A stretch of DNA of 64,000 nucleotides, taken from Rhodospirillales bacterium (GTDB lineage: Bacteria > Pseudomonadota > Alphaproteobacteria > Rhodospirillales > UBA2165). The notes under the pieces are model-generated. The model did no database searches. It was not told where the DNA came from and saw only the letters and a program-made list of their open reading frames with translations. Shown here in pieces: positions 29,855 through 38,654 of the stretch (the stretch's first letter is position 1; every line of letters begins with the position of its first letter). The translations under genes were made by a program, and so were the position numbers. The stretch is taken from the NCBI GenBank assembly GCA_028345065.1, contig JAOMCN010000003.1:31880-95879 (forward strand), read 5' to 3'.

Positions 29855-32152
29855 TTAAAATCTTGTCCCAAAACTCACGCGAAGGTTTTCCTTTACATCT
29901 AAAGATTCTTTTAAAATAGGCAATCCTACATCAACATTAATCGGTCCAAATGGTGATACCCAACCAATTCCAGCTCCCAAAGACGCGCGGAGGCTAGCGC
30001 TGTCGAATACGGCAGAATTTGATGGATTAACTCCACCTAAGCTACCAAAGTCAGTAAAAATACGACCTCTTAGAGCTAATTCTTCTGGTAAACCTAGGGG
30101 CATTCCTAGTTCAATCGTCCCATTGTATAGCCATTCTCCACCAAGTGAGTCACCTGTATTTCGATCGCGGGGACCAACACCGGCAGTCGCAAACCCCCTG
30201 AGAGAATTACCACCCAAGAAAAAACGATCTACAATTTCGACATCTTCTCCCAATCCCACAATATATCCTAGCCTACCTGAGCCTGTCAGAATCCAATCTT
30301 TTGCGAATGAATAATATTGAGCACCTGAAACAGTGTTTTTAAAATAATACACGTCACCACCGATCCCGGCTAATGCATTTGCAAACTGACTGACAAAACC
30401 CTTTGTTGGATTAAACTTGCTGTCCCTATTATCATATAAAAGCCCGTGGGTAACCGCAGACGAAACTCGGGTCCCCTCTTGTTGTTTGATAAGGGGTGAC
30501 GCCAAATTACCAACATTTGTAATTTTGGAATAATCAAACCCATATTTCCAATTTTGCGAAAGAAGTTGATTTAAGGGATATCCAGATCTCACGGCAAATC
30601 CAGTATCCTGTGTATCGTATGAGCGAGTATCTTGAAAGTCCCGCCTTACATGAAACAAGTCTACACCAGCAGAGACTTCTCGATTCATAAAATAGGGTTC
30701 CGTGAAAGAGAGGTTTACTGAACTTTTTTCCGCAGCCACTGTGGTTGCAATACTCAAATGTTGACCCATACCCAGCAGGTTTCTCTCTCGCAGGGTGACG
30801 TCAACTAGTGGCCCGGCGTCGGTACCATAACCTACACCCAAATTAAGCGAGCCTGTAGATTTTTCTTCAACGTCGATCTCAATGACGGCCTTATCACGAA
30901 TGCTACCAGGCACTCGTTTTATTTGTACATTTTTAAAATAATTTAAGTCAGAAATTCTCTGTCGAGACTTGCGTAATTTTGCGGCATCAAAAGCATCTCC
31001 CTCCACCAGCCTGATTTCTCTTCGAATCACAGAATCGTGGGTACGCACGTTACCACCGATGTCGATTCTTTCTACAAAGACACGAGGACCTTCGCGGACT
31101 GCAAAGTTGAGATTTATCTCTTTACTTTCCTGAATCTTCTTAACTTTAGGATGAACCAGAACGAATGCGTACCCACGTGTACCAACTTCATTTTTGATGT
31201 TTTGGATTGCTTTGGCAATTAAAGTTTTGTCGTACCAATCACCTTTCTTAAATTCGATTAATGGTTTTAGTTGAGTCACCACCACATTGCGAACGCCACT
31301 GGAAATGTTTATATCACCAAACCTGTAACGTTCTCCCTCATTTAAATTTATAGTTATATAAAACGCCCCTCTGTCCGGAGCCAATTCGGCGACAGCAGAC
31401 ACTATTCTGAAATCGGCGTATCCTTCAGCTAGGTAATACTGTTGTAATAATTCGCGGTCTACTTTAAGCCTATCAGGATCATACGTGTCGCTAGATGTAA
31501 AAAATCGATACCATTTCTCTTCTTTCGTACTAATTATTGATTTTAAATCACTGTCGTCGAACGCTTTATTTCCGATGAATCTAATGCTATTGACCTTTGT
31601 CAGAGGTCCTTCGTCAATTTCAAATACCAGATTTGCACGATTTTGTGGTAGTAGTATGACTTTTGGATCAACAGTTGCTGCATATCTGCCATTTACCCGA
31701 TAAATATTGAGTAACTTTTCGACGTCTTTTTGAACCTTGGGGCGGTTAAAAACTACTCGCGGCTTGAGTGTAATCTCGTTTTTAAGAATTTCCTCTTCAA
31801 TGCGCAAATTACCTTCAAAAGCTATACGGTTAATCACAGGATTTTCTATTACCTTCACCACTAACGTTTTGTCTTTCAGTTTAATAGAGAGGTCAGCAAA
31901 ATAACCAGTTGCATAAAGGCTTTTTAGAGACTGATCTATCCGGCGCCGATTAAATAGGTCTCCTTCCTGGATCAGTAAATAGGAACGAATTGTATCGGTC
32001 TCAATCCGTTGGTTTCCTTCTACTATAACTACTTCTACGATGGAAACTTCCTCTGCAACCAACGCCTTAAATGGCATGCCTACGAGCAAAAATATCAAAA
32101 TAAAATTAATCACTCTAATCCAAAACAAAAACTTAAATCTCCTTAAAAACAA
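29855..32152 (-). CDS. bamA: Outer membrane protein assembly factor BamA
   Basis: Omp85 family, central subunit of the beta-barrel insertion machine. 765 residues: signal peptide (about 1-33), five POTRA domains (about 35-430, for example IVEVVIVEGNQRIETDTIRSYL, FVERIDIGGNVRTHDSVIRREI) and a 16-strand barrel. The barrel has the lid-lock type motif FFLGGNSLRGF and ends in phenylalanine (VSFGTRF), the outer-membrane signal. Starts 4 nt after the rseP stop. Confidence 0.98.
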   Translation of the reverse strand: MFLRRFKFLFWIRVINFILIFLLVGMPFKALVAEEVSIVEVVIVEGNQRIETDTIRSYLLIQEGDLFNRRRIDQSLKSLYATGYFADLSIKLKDKTLVVKVIENPVINRIAFEGNLRIEEEILKNEITLKPRVVFNRPKVQKDVEKLLNIYRVNGRYAATVDPKVILLPQNRANLVFEIDEGPLTKVNSIRFIGNKAFDDSDLKSIISTKEEKWYRFFTSSDTYDPDRLKVDRELLQQYYLAEGYADFRIVSAVAELAPDRGAFYITINLNEGERYRFGDINISSGVRNVVVTQLKPLIEFKKGDWYDKTLIAKAIQNIKNEVGTRGYAFVLVHPKVKKIQESKEINLNFAVREGPRVFVERIDIGGNVRTHDSVIRREIRLVEGDAFDAAKLRKSRQRISDLNYFKNVQIKRVPGSIRDKAVIEIDVEEKSTGSLNLGVGYGTDAGPLVDVTLRERNLLGMGQHLSIATTVAAEKSSVNLSFTEPYFMNREVSAGVDLFHVRRDFQDTRSYDTQDTGFAVRSGYPLNQLLSQNWKYGFDYSKITNVGNLASPLIKQQEGTRVSSAVTHGLLYDNRDSKFNPTKGFVSQFANALAGIGGDVYYFKNTVSGAQYYSFAKDWILTGSGRLGYIVGLGEDVEIVDRFFLGGNSLRGFATAGVGPRDRNTGDSLGGEWLYNGTIELGMPLGLPEELALRGRIFTDFGSLGGVNPSNSAVFDSASLRASLGAGIGWVSPFGPINVDVGLPILKESLDVKENLRVSFGTRF

Positions 32153-32156
32153 GGTG

Positions 32157-33341
32157 TTAGCCGAGAAGCTCGGTAATGAACTCGAAAAACCTTAGATGAA
32201 CAAGATCATTCCACGTTACGAAAATAAATAACGCAGCGACAACTAACAAACCAAACCTTAGTCCTATTTCTTGAGCCTTCGCGCCCAACGGCTTACCCCT
32301 AAACGCTTCAAAGATATAAAACATTAAATGCCCACCATCTAGAAGCGGTATTGGAAATAAATTAATAAGGCCTAAATTTATTGACAGCACAGCTAAGAAA
32401 GATATGTAGCTGGCAACGCCTAATTCCGCAACTTGGCCAGAAATTTGCGCAATTCTAAGAATACCTCCCAATTCAGCAGTTGATTGATCACCGACAAATA
32501 TTTCGCCAATAAAACTCAAAATCCTCGTAGTTAGAAAATAAGTCCGTTCTATCCCCAACCAAATCGCGTTCAGTGGATTTTGTCTTGTGTATGTTATCTC
32601 ACCTGGATCAGCTGTAATTCCAAGAAATCCCCGCATTTCACTCTGACCTTCAGCATTAGTGAATTTCCGGGATCCAGGAGTAATGATTTTTGTCAGATAT
32701 AATTGGCCTCTGACAATTTTGAAGGTTAAGGGTGTATTTGGGCTAATTCTGACAATCTTTTGGAGATCGGAGAAAAAGGAGATTTTTGTATCATTAATTT
32801 GAACTATTTGGTCTCCTCTTTGTAAATTATTGTCTGCTGCAGCAGTGCCGGTAGAGACATTTCCAACAATTGCTAAGGGCGAATCAGAGACCGGAGAAGG
32901 TTTCCCTATTATATAAAAAAGAAAACTGAAGGCAAAAATAGCAAATATAAAGTTAATCAATGGACCAGCAAGGACTATAGCCGTGCGCTGCGGTAGCGAT
33001 TTGTACATGAACGAGACTTCTTTCTCCTGAGGCGTCATGGAACGTCCAGTATTCTCGTTCTCGGACGTTTCATCCAATAATTCAACTTCGCCAAACATCT
33101 TTACGTAACCGCCAAGTGGAATAGCGGCAATTTTCCAGCGGGTTCCATTTTTGTCCGTCCACCCTTTTAATTCCTTACCAAAACCTATCGAAAAAACTTC
33201 AACGCGAACACCGCACCATCTCGCTACTATGTAGTGGCCAAATTCGTGAACAAAAACCAAAATTGTGAGGGCGACCAAGAACGGAAGGCCAATTTCCCAT
33301 AAGAAACTCAGGTTGTCATACAATGTTATAGATAAGTCCAT
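32157..33341 (-). CDS. rseP: Site-2 metalloprotease RseP/MmpA
   Basis: Intramembrane zinc protease that cleaves anti-sigma factors or cell-cycle substrates (MmpA in Caulobacter). 394 residues: catalytic HEFGH in the first membrane helix (VFVHEFGHYIVARWCGVRVE), one PDZ-like domain (about 160-240, NLQRGDQIVQINDTKI), and the third ligand in LINLFPIPLLDGGHLMFY. The PDZ region is single, as in the alphaproteobacterial type. A 14-bp direct repeat spans the start codon (separate entry). Confidence 0.97.
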   Translation of the reverse strand: MDLSITLYDNLSFLWEIGLPFLVALTILVFVHEFGHYIVARWCGVRVEVFSIGFGKELKGWTDKNGTRWKIAAIPLGGYVKMFGEVELLDETSENENTGRSMTPQEKEVSFMYKSLPQRTAIVLAGPLINFIFAIFAFSFLFYIIGKPSPVSDSPLAIVGNVSTGTAAADNNLQRGDQIVQINDTKISFFSDLQKIVRISPNTPLTFKIVRGQLYLTKIITPGSRKFTNAEGQSEMRGFLGITADPGEITYTRQNPLNAIWLGIERTYFLTTRILSFIGEIFVGDQSTAELGGILRIAQISGQVAELGVASYISFLAVLSINLGLINLFPIPLLDGGHLMFYIFEAFRGKPLGAKAQEIGLRFGLLVVAALFIFVTWNDLVHLRFFEFITELLG

Positions 33342-33369
33342 TAGAAGGATTAATTAAGTCCATTAGAAG
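33334..33369. repeat. 14-bp direct repeat spanning the rseP start
   Basis: AAGTCCATTAGAAG occurs at 33334-33347 and again at 33356-33369. The first copy contains the rseP ATG (minus strand); the second carries an extra ATG out of frame (offset 22 nt), opening a 15-codon ORF that overlaps the rseP start. It looks like a local duplication. Confidence 0.6.
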
Positions 33370-33397
33370 CCTTGTGCAATGGTTATTTATTCACAGT

Positions 33398-34606
33398 CTA
33401 AATAACCGATGTTATAGAACTTACCAGTTCTAGTGCAATTATTCGCGCTTCTTTGTCTATCGTATTAACTTCTTCAATTGTTTTAGGATCTTTGAATGTT
33501 TGTTTATCCAACGTTTGTCCCACAATTTTGACAATATCAAGAAACCCAATTTTGTGATCTAAAAAATACTTCACAGCAATTTCATTAGCCGCATTTAGCA
33601 CAGTTGGTGCTGCTCCTCGAGCAGAGAGGGATTCCTTTGCTAAGGTTAACGCAGGAAATCGTTTAAAATCAGGAGCTTCAAAGGTTAAACTAGCAATTTG
33701 TACTAAGTCCAGTTGTGGTGAAGGTGTTCCCAACCGTTTAGGCCAATTAAGAGCATAGGAAATGGGGGTGCGCATGTCTGGTGTACCCAACTGAGCTAAG
33801 ACAGAACCATCTGTATACGCGACCATGCTGTGGATGACCGATTGAGGATGCACTAATATTTCAATTTGGTCTTCGTTAATAGGAAATAAATAAAATGCCT
33901 CAATCAATTCAAGTCCTTTATTCATCATAGTTGCCGAATCGACCGAAATTTTTGCGCCCATATCCCAATTTGGGTGTGCAATTGCCTGAGTTGGCGTAAT
34001 ACGAGCCATTTTATCAATAGGCGTTTCACGAAATGGCCCACCAGACGCTGTAAGTATGAGTTTTTCTACCGTGTCAGATTGTTTAAAATCAAATACTTGG
34101 AAGATAGCGTTATGCTCGGAATCAACGGGTAATAATGTACCTCCATATTTGTTAAGTTCGTTAAATAGAAGATTACCCGCGCAAACTAGACACTCCTTAT
34201 TAGCTAGCGCAACTGTTGCTCCTCGCCTGATAGCTATAATGGTTGGTTTTAGGCCTGCAATGCCAACAATGCCAGCCATGACCAAGTCTGAGTTTAAGTT
34301 AGCGGCTTCTTCTAGCGCATGGTCTCCGGCAGCTATTCTAATATTTGTTCCACTTAACTCTTTCTTAAGATCCATATAACTTGATTCAGTAGCCACAACC
34401 ACTAGTTCAGGTCTAAAAATCCTTGCTTGTTCAGCTAATAATTGAACGTTTCGATTGCCAGTCAAGGCGACGACAGAAAAATGTTCTAAATTCCGAGCAA
34501 TGAGATCAAGTGTATTGCAACCAATAGATCCGGTTGATCCAAGAACTGAGACGCTCCGCGGTTTAATAGGTTTAGATGTCGTATTTTGGGGTGCACTCAT
34601 TTCCAT
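33398..34606 (-). CDS. dxr: 1-deoxy-D-xylulose 5-phosphate reductoisomerase
   Basis: First committed step of the MEP isoprenoid pathway. 402 residues: NADPH fold VLGSTGSIGCNTLDLI, ANKECLVCAG, the metal/substrate site PVDSEHNAIFQ, and NWDMGAKISVDSATMMNKGLELIEA. Start is ATG at 34606 or two codons later at 34600; they overlap the cdsA stop by 10 or 4 nt. UppS two genes upstream uses isoprenoid units made by this pathway. Confidence 0.98.
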   Translation of the reverse strand: MEMSAPQNTTSKPIKPRSVSVLGSTGSIGCNTLDLIARNLEHFSVVALTGNRNVQLLAEQARIFRPELVVVATESSYMDLKKELSGTNIRIAAGDHALEEAANLNSDLVMAGIVGIAGLKPTIIAIRRGATVALANKECLVCAGNLLFNELNKYGGTLLPVDSEHNAIFQVFDFKQSDTVEKLILTASGGPFRETPIDKMARITPTQAIAHPNWDMGAKISVDSATMMNKGLELIEAFYLFPINEDQIEILVHPQSVIHSMVAYTDGSVLAQLGTPDMRTPISYALNWPKRLGTPSPQLDLVQIASLTFEAPDFKRFPALTLAKESLSARGAAPTVLNAANEIAVKYFLDHKIGFLDIVKIVGQTLDKQTFKDPKTIEEVNTIDKEARIIALELVSSITSVI

Positions 34607-35397
34607 AACAATGTTAACTCTGGATTAAAGATAAGAGCCAAATACATAAAGGGCGCTGTCAGCAGGATACTGTCACCTCTATCCAAAACACCTCCATGCC
34701 CAGGTATTATGGTTCCAGAATCCTTGACGCCAAATTGTCTCTTAAAATAGGATTGTAAAAAATCTCCGATTTGTGCGCCAATGGCAATAATAATACTAAT
34801 ATAAATTAACGTTATGATATTTCCATGTTTAAAAAATGTGGACATAATCCCCCAGCCGACAAGTGCGGCAAAAAATAACCCAGCGAATGTTCCTATCCAA
34901 GTTTTTCCAGGACTAATTCGAGGTGTAATTCGAGCAGAACCAAATTTTTTGCCAATTATATATGCTCCTATATCATTCGCCCATACCACAGCAAAAAGCC
35001 AGATTACGGCCTGACGCCCTATTTCTGACAAATCCCGTAACTCGATTAAGGAAACACATGCAATTACAACGTATAAATAAGCAAATTCCATCCACAGTAT
35101 GTTTATCACGTTTCTTTTTGACGAAAAAATTGCAAATATTCCTCCAAAAATAAAGGAGGCTATAGATAAATCATAATCTCCAAAAGAAATAAAATACGTT
35201 CCACTAATAAATCCTACAGAGACACTGATTATAGATGCTTTGTAGCCTTCTTGATTGTTGGTTATTAACACTACCTCAGTGACGGAAACTACTCCCAATA
35301 GACATATAAAAAAATTAAAATAAGGATAGCCGAACCAAATGGAAGCTAAAAATGGCGGCGCTAAAATAAGGGCGGAAAGAGTACGCTTTGCCAACAT
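34597..35397 (-). CDS. cdsA: Phosphatidate cytidylyltransferase
   Basis: Makes CDP-diacylglycerol, precursor of all phospholipids. I prefer the ATG at MLAKRTLSALILAPP over the TTG four codons earlier; 266 residues. About seven hydrophobic segments. The signature reads SYFKRQFGVKDSGTIIPGHGG followed by VLDRGD: it matches the family pattern except that Gly stands where a hydrophobic residue is usual between Arg and the last Asp. Sits between uppS and dxr, the conserved order. Confidence 0.95.
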   Translation of the reverse strand: MLAKRTLSALILAPPFLASIWFGYPYFNFFICLLGVVSVTEVVLITNNQEGYKASIISVSVGFISGTYFISFGDYDLSIASFIFGGIFAIFSSKRNVINILWMEFAYLYVVIACVSLIELRDLSEIGRQAVIWLFAVVWANDIGAYIIGKKFGSARITPRISPGKTWIGTFAGLFFAALVGWGIMSTFFKHGNIITLIYISIIIAIGAQIGDFLQSYFKRQFGVKDSGTIIPGHGGVLDRGDSILLTAPFMYLALIFNPELTLLWK

Positions 35398-35414
35398 TTT
35401 ACAGACCAATAAAC

Positions 35415-36158
35415 TTAGGAAATTGCCGTTCCATAACGGCGTTCTCTCCCCTCAAATTCAACCAATGCGTTTAAAAAGTCGTTTTCTGAAAAATCGGGCC
35501 ATAGTGTGTCAATGAAAACCAGCTCAGAATATGCGACTTGCCACAACAGGAAATTGCTTAATCTTTTTTCTCCACTGGTCCTAATTAGCAAATCGGGATC
35601 AGGAATATCCGACGTATATAACTGGCGGGCGAAAAGTTTTTCAGAGATTTGGTTAGGGCGGATTATTCCATTTTTAACTTTTTCAGCTAGTCGTTTTGCT
35701 GCCCCCGTGATTTCATTTCGTCCACCGTAACTAAGAGCAATTATTAGATCCAATTTTTTGTTTTCTACTGTCTTATTCTCGCTATCTTCAATAAGCGTAA
35801 CAATATCGGAACTTAAGTCATCCCGATTTCCAATGATCCTTAATCTAATACCATTCTGGTGTAATTCAGTGATCTCGCTCTTCAGATAACGTTGCAACAA
35901 ACCCATTAAATCAGCTACTTCGTCGTGGGGTCTACTCCAGTTTTCAGATGAAAAACCATAAAGTGTGAGGTAACGAATACTGTATTTAATTGAGCTTTGT
36001 ATAGCTACGCGTACGGATTTCGCGCCATTTCTGTGACCTTCTATGCGAGGTAAACTTTGCGCCTCTGCCCAACGACCATTTCCGTCCATGATGATAGCAA
36101 CATGCCTCGGTGTTACAGTAAAGCTCCTTTCAGGTTCTGATTGCACGATATTTGTCAC
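35415..36158 (-). CDS. uppS: Undecaprenyl diphosphate synthase
   Basis: Cis-prenyltransferase producing the lipid carrier for peptidoglycan and O-antigen. 247 residues. Motifs: HVAIIMDGNGRWA (catalytic Asp), RIEGHRNGAKSVR, YLTLYGFSSENW, and DLLIRTSGEKRLSNFLLWQVAYSELVF with PDF. Starts at GTG 2 nt after the frr stop, so it is translationally coupled. Confidence 0.98.
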   Translation of the reverse strand: MTNIVQSEPERSFTVTPRHVAIIMDGNGRWAEAQSLPRIEGHRNGAKSVRVAIQSSIKYSIRYLTLYGFSSENWSRPHDEVADLMGLLQRYLKSEITELHQNGIRLRIIGNRDDLSSDIVTLIEDSENKTVENKKLDLIIALSYGGRNEITGAAKRLAEKVKNGIIRPNQISEKLFARQLYTSDIPDPDLLIRTSGEKRLSNFLLWQVAYSELVFIDTLWPDFSENDFLNALVEFEGRERRYGTAIS

Positions 36159-36160
36159 AG

Positions 36161-36721
36161 CTAAATTTGAAGTATCTCATCATCTTTTCCTTTTAACGTA
36201 TTATCAATCTGACCAATAAAATCATCGGTCAATTTTTGAACAATTTCCGAATAATCGCGATGCTGATCCTTAGAAATAGTACCATCTTTCTCTGATTTTT
36301 TAAGATCATCCATTGTATGGCGCCTAATATTCCGGATTGCTACTCTAGATTCTTCGGCATAACGGCCTGCTATTTTTGTAAGTTCGACACGCCGTTCTTC
36401 ACTCAAAGGAGGAATAGGAATGCGAACCAACTGACCTTCAGAAGAAGGATTTAGGCCTAAATCAGATTCTCTAATAGCTTTTTCGACCGCTACAACTAGT
36501 CCTTTATCCCATACCTGAACTGTGAGTAATCTTGGTTCTGGAACACCTATAGTTCCAACCTGGTTCATTGGTAAAGATTGACCGTAGGCCGCAACTGTCA
36601 GAGGTTCTAGGAGACTTATTGACGCTCGACCAGTGCGAAGGCCACCGAACTCTCTCCGCAGTGCGTCTAACGCTCCATTCATTCGGCGCGATACATCTAC
36701 ATTCATGCTATCAAAATCCAT
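36161..36721 (-). CDS. frr: Ribosome recycling factor
   Basis: Splits post-termination ribosomes together with EF-G. 186 residues, normal length: three-helix bundle with RRMNGALDALRREFGGLRTGRAS, the hinge region, and VRIPIPPLSEERRVELTKI. GGAG lies just before the ATG and the gene is 2 nt after pyrH. Confidence 0.98.
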   Translation of the reverse strand: MDFDSMNVDVSRRMNGALDALRREFGGLRTGRASISLLEPLTVAAYGQSLPMNQVGTIGVPEPRLLTVQVWDKGLVVAVEKAIRESDLGLNPSSEGQLVRIPIPPLSEERRVELTKIAGRYAEESRVAIRNIRRHTMDDLKKSEKDGTISKDQHRDYSEIVQKLTDDFIGQIDNTLKGKDDEILQI

Positions 36722-36723
36722 GC

Positions 36724-37455
36724 CTACTCCTCCTGACTATTGCCAATAACAGTAAATTTTCCTTTTCCATTGATGACTTCCATAAAAGCACCTTGAGTAT
36801 GGATGGAAAATACAATTATTGGAATGTTGTTCTCACGCGCAAGCGCAATAGCAGGCGCATCCATCACTTTGAGATCTTTAGCTAATACCTCTTTATAGCT
36901 GAGGTAATCATGGTGTTTAGCGTCCGAAGTTATTTTTGGGTCAGCATCATAAACACCGTCAACTTGCGTACCTTTCATTAAAGCATCGCAGTTCATTTCA
37001 GCGGCTCGCAAGACTGCAGCGGTGTCAGTTGTGAAAAAAGGATTTCCAGTTCCAGCTGCAAATATAACGACACGTCCTTTTTCCATATGACGAATTGCTC
37101 GGCGGCGGATGTAAGGTTCACAAACTGTAGCCATAGGTATGGCAGATAGAACCCGAGTATTTACCCCTGCATCTTCGAGTATAGACTGTACACCCAAAGC
37201 ATTAATAATTGTAGCTAGCATCCCCATGTGATCCGCACTGCTTCGTTCTAGGCCATTCGCAACTCCTGAAACACCGCGGAATATATTACCACCACCGATT
37301 ACTAGGCTTACCTCAGTTCCTAACTCTTTAACATCTTTGATATCTTTCGCTATTTTTTCCATGGTTGATAGATCAAGTCCAAACTCTTGTTCACCCATTA
37401 AGCCTTCGCCAGAGATTTTAAGCAGGACTCTTTTGTAATGCGGATTTTTTGTCAT
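36724..37455 (-). CDS. pyrH: UMP kinase
   Basis: Amino-acid-kinase fold enzyme phosphorylating UMP to UDP. 243 residues. Motifs: [47 protein letters not shown] and [23 protein letters not shown] clear intrinsic terminator separates it from tsf, so pyrH-frr-uppS-... likely starts a new transcript; two inverted repeats lie in the 171-nt gap upstream. Confidence 0.98.
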   Translation of the reverse strand: MTKNPHYKRVLLKISGEGLMGEQEFGLDLSTMEKIAKDIKDVKELGTEVSLVIGGGNIFRGVSGVANGLERSSADHMGMLATIINALGVQSILEDAGVNTRVLSAIPMATVCEPYIRRRAIRHMEKGRVVIFAAGTGNPFFTTDTAAVLRAAEMNCDALMKGTQVDGVYDADPKITSDAKHHDYLSYKEVLAKDLKVMDAPAIALARENNIPIIVFSIHTQGAFMEVINGKGKFTVIGNSQEE

Positions 37456-37496
37456 TAAATTCGCTTTCGTTTGCTAATGTACACGAATTAAAATCA

Positions 37497-37537
37497 GCAT
37501 TCTACGTTAAGAATGCCAAACAATGTTCGATGAACAT
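37497..37537. promoter_or_regulatory. Two inverted repeats upstream of pyrH
   Basis: GCATTC-tacgttaa-GAATGC (37497-37516) and ATGTTC-gat-GAACAT (37523-37537) lie 42-82 nt upstream of the pyrH ATG. TTGGCA on the minus strand overlaps the first one and could be a -35 element. They may be operators or RNA hairpins; I recognise neither. The second is not the GAAC-N7-GAAC LexA type. Confidence 0.4.
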
Positions 37538-37571
37538 ACACGATTGAATATCAATACCGATAATTTTTGGG

Positions 37572-37600
37572 AAAAAAAAAGAGAAAACATAAGTTTTCTC
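37572..37600 (-). terminator. Rho-independent terminator after tsf
   Basis: On the minus strand GAGAAAAC-TTAT-GTTTTCTC, an 8-bp perfect stem, is followed directly by nine T. It lies 27 nt after the tsf stop codon and should end the rpsB-tsf transcript. Confidence 0.85.
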
Positions 37601-37626
37601 CTTAGCTGTCCGTTGATTAGAATGGT

Positions 37627-38553
37627 TTAGATGCCCGCCGCCGCCGCTACTTCTTCTGCAAAGTCTTCTTCTTTTTTCTCGATACCGTCGCCTAGAGCGA
37701 ATCTAACAAATCCGCTAATCATAATTGGAGCACCAATTCTGACAGACGCTTCGTCAATTACTTTACTAATTCTGGTTTCGCCATCAATTACAAACGTTTG
37801 TTCAAGGAGGCAGACCTCTTCATAATATTTGCGCAATCTACCCTCAACCATCTTTTCAATTATTTCATCAGGTTTTCCTGATTCTCGAGCCTGTTCGGTT
37901 AAGATGTTTTTTTCACGTTCTAGCTCTGAAGAATTTATGGTTTCTCGGGAGAGGGCCTGAGGATTTGTAGCAGCTATATGCATTGCCAATTGTTTACCAA
38001 GGGTTTCTAGCTGCTTTCGATCGCCAAGAGAGTCAAGTGCCAGAAGAACACCAATTTTACCCAGACCAGGTTGAAGAGCATTGTGCATATAGCTGCTAAC
38101 AACACCATTCTCCGATTCTAAAACGGAGACGCGGCGAAGATGCATATTTTCGCCAATGGTAGCAATCATGTTGGTGATGGTTTCTTCGACTGTATTTTTG
38201 CTGTTTATATAAAGTGCAGAGTTAAGGTCGTCGACAGAGCCTTTACCTTCGAGGGATATATTGGTTAAAGCATTTACAAATACTTGAAATTCCTCATTTC
38301 GGGCGACAAAATCTGTTTCTGTGTTTACTTCAACAAGTGCTCCTTTAGTAGTATTATTTGCTAGCCCGACAAGACCTTCTGATGTGACACGAGCAGACTT
38401 TTTGGCTGCAGCAGATAAGCCCTGAGCCCGAAGCCAATCAACGGAAGCCAACATATCACCACTGTTCTCTTGGAGAGCTTTTTTACAATCCATCATTCCA
38501 GCCCCGGTTTTTTCGCGGAGTTCTTTTACTAATGAAGCCTTAATCTTAATCAT
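37627..38553 (-). CDS. tsf: Elongation factor Ts
   Basis: Nucleotide exchange factor for EF-Tu. 308 residues. N-terminal UBA-like domain with LREKTGAGMMDCKKALQEN, then NTETDFVARNEEF, and two core subdomains (HIAATNPQAL). Good Shine-Dalgarno (AGGAAGGAT-ATG). It is 101 nt after rpsB; that gap includes an AT-rich inverted repeat AAGAAAAA...TTTTTCTT without a following T-run. Confidence 0.98.
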   Translation of the reverse strand: MIKIKASLVKELREKTGAGMMDCKKALQENSGDMLASVDWLRAQGLSAAAKKSARVTSEGLVGLANNTTKGALVEVNTETDFVARNEEFQVFVNALTNISLEGKGSVDDLNSALYINSKNTVEETITNMIATIGENMHLRRVSVLESENGVVSSYMHNALQPGLGKIGVLLALDSLGDRKQLETLGKQLAMHIAATNPQALSRETINSSELEREKNILTEQARESGKPDEIIEKMVEGRLRKYYEEVCLLEQTFVIDGETRISKVIDEASVRIGAPIMISGFVRFALGDGIEKKEEDFAEEVAAAAGI

Positions 38554-38654
38554 ATCCTTCCTATTGTTTTGGGCTGTAATAGAGATCGAGCAAGAAAAAG
38601 ATTTTTATTTTTTTTCTTAGCTATATCCAACTTTTCACTATCATTTTGTCCCAA

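Noticed and set aside
37523-37537. ATGTTC-gat-GAACAT as a LexA box
   Set aside because: Arms are inverted with a 3-nt spacer, not the direct GAAC-N7-GAAC repeat seen before lexA.
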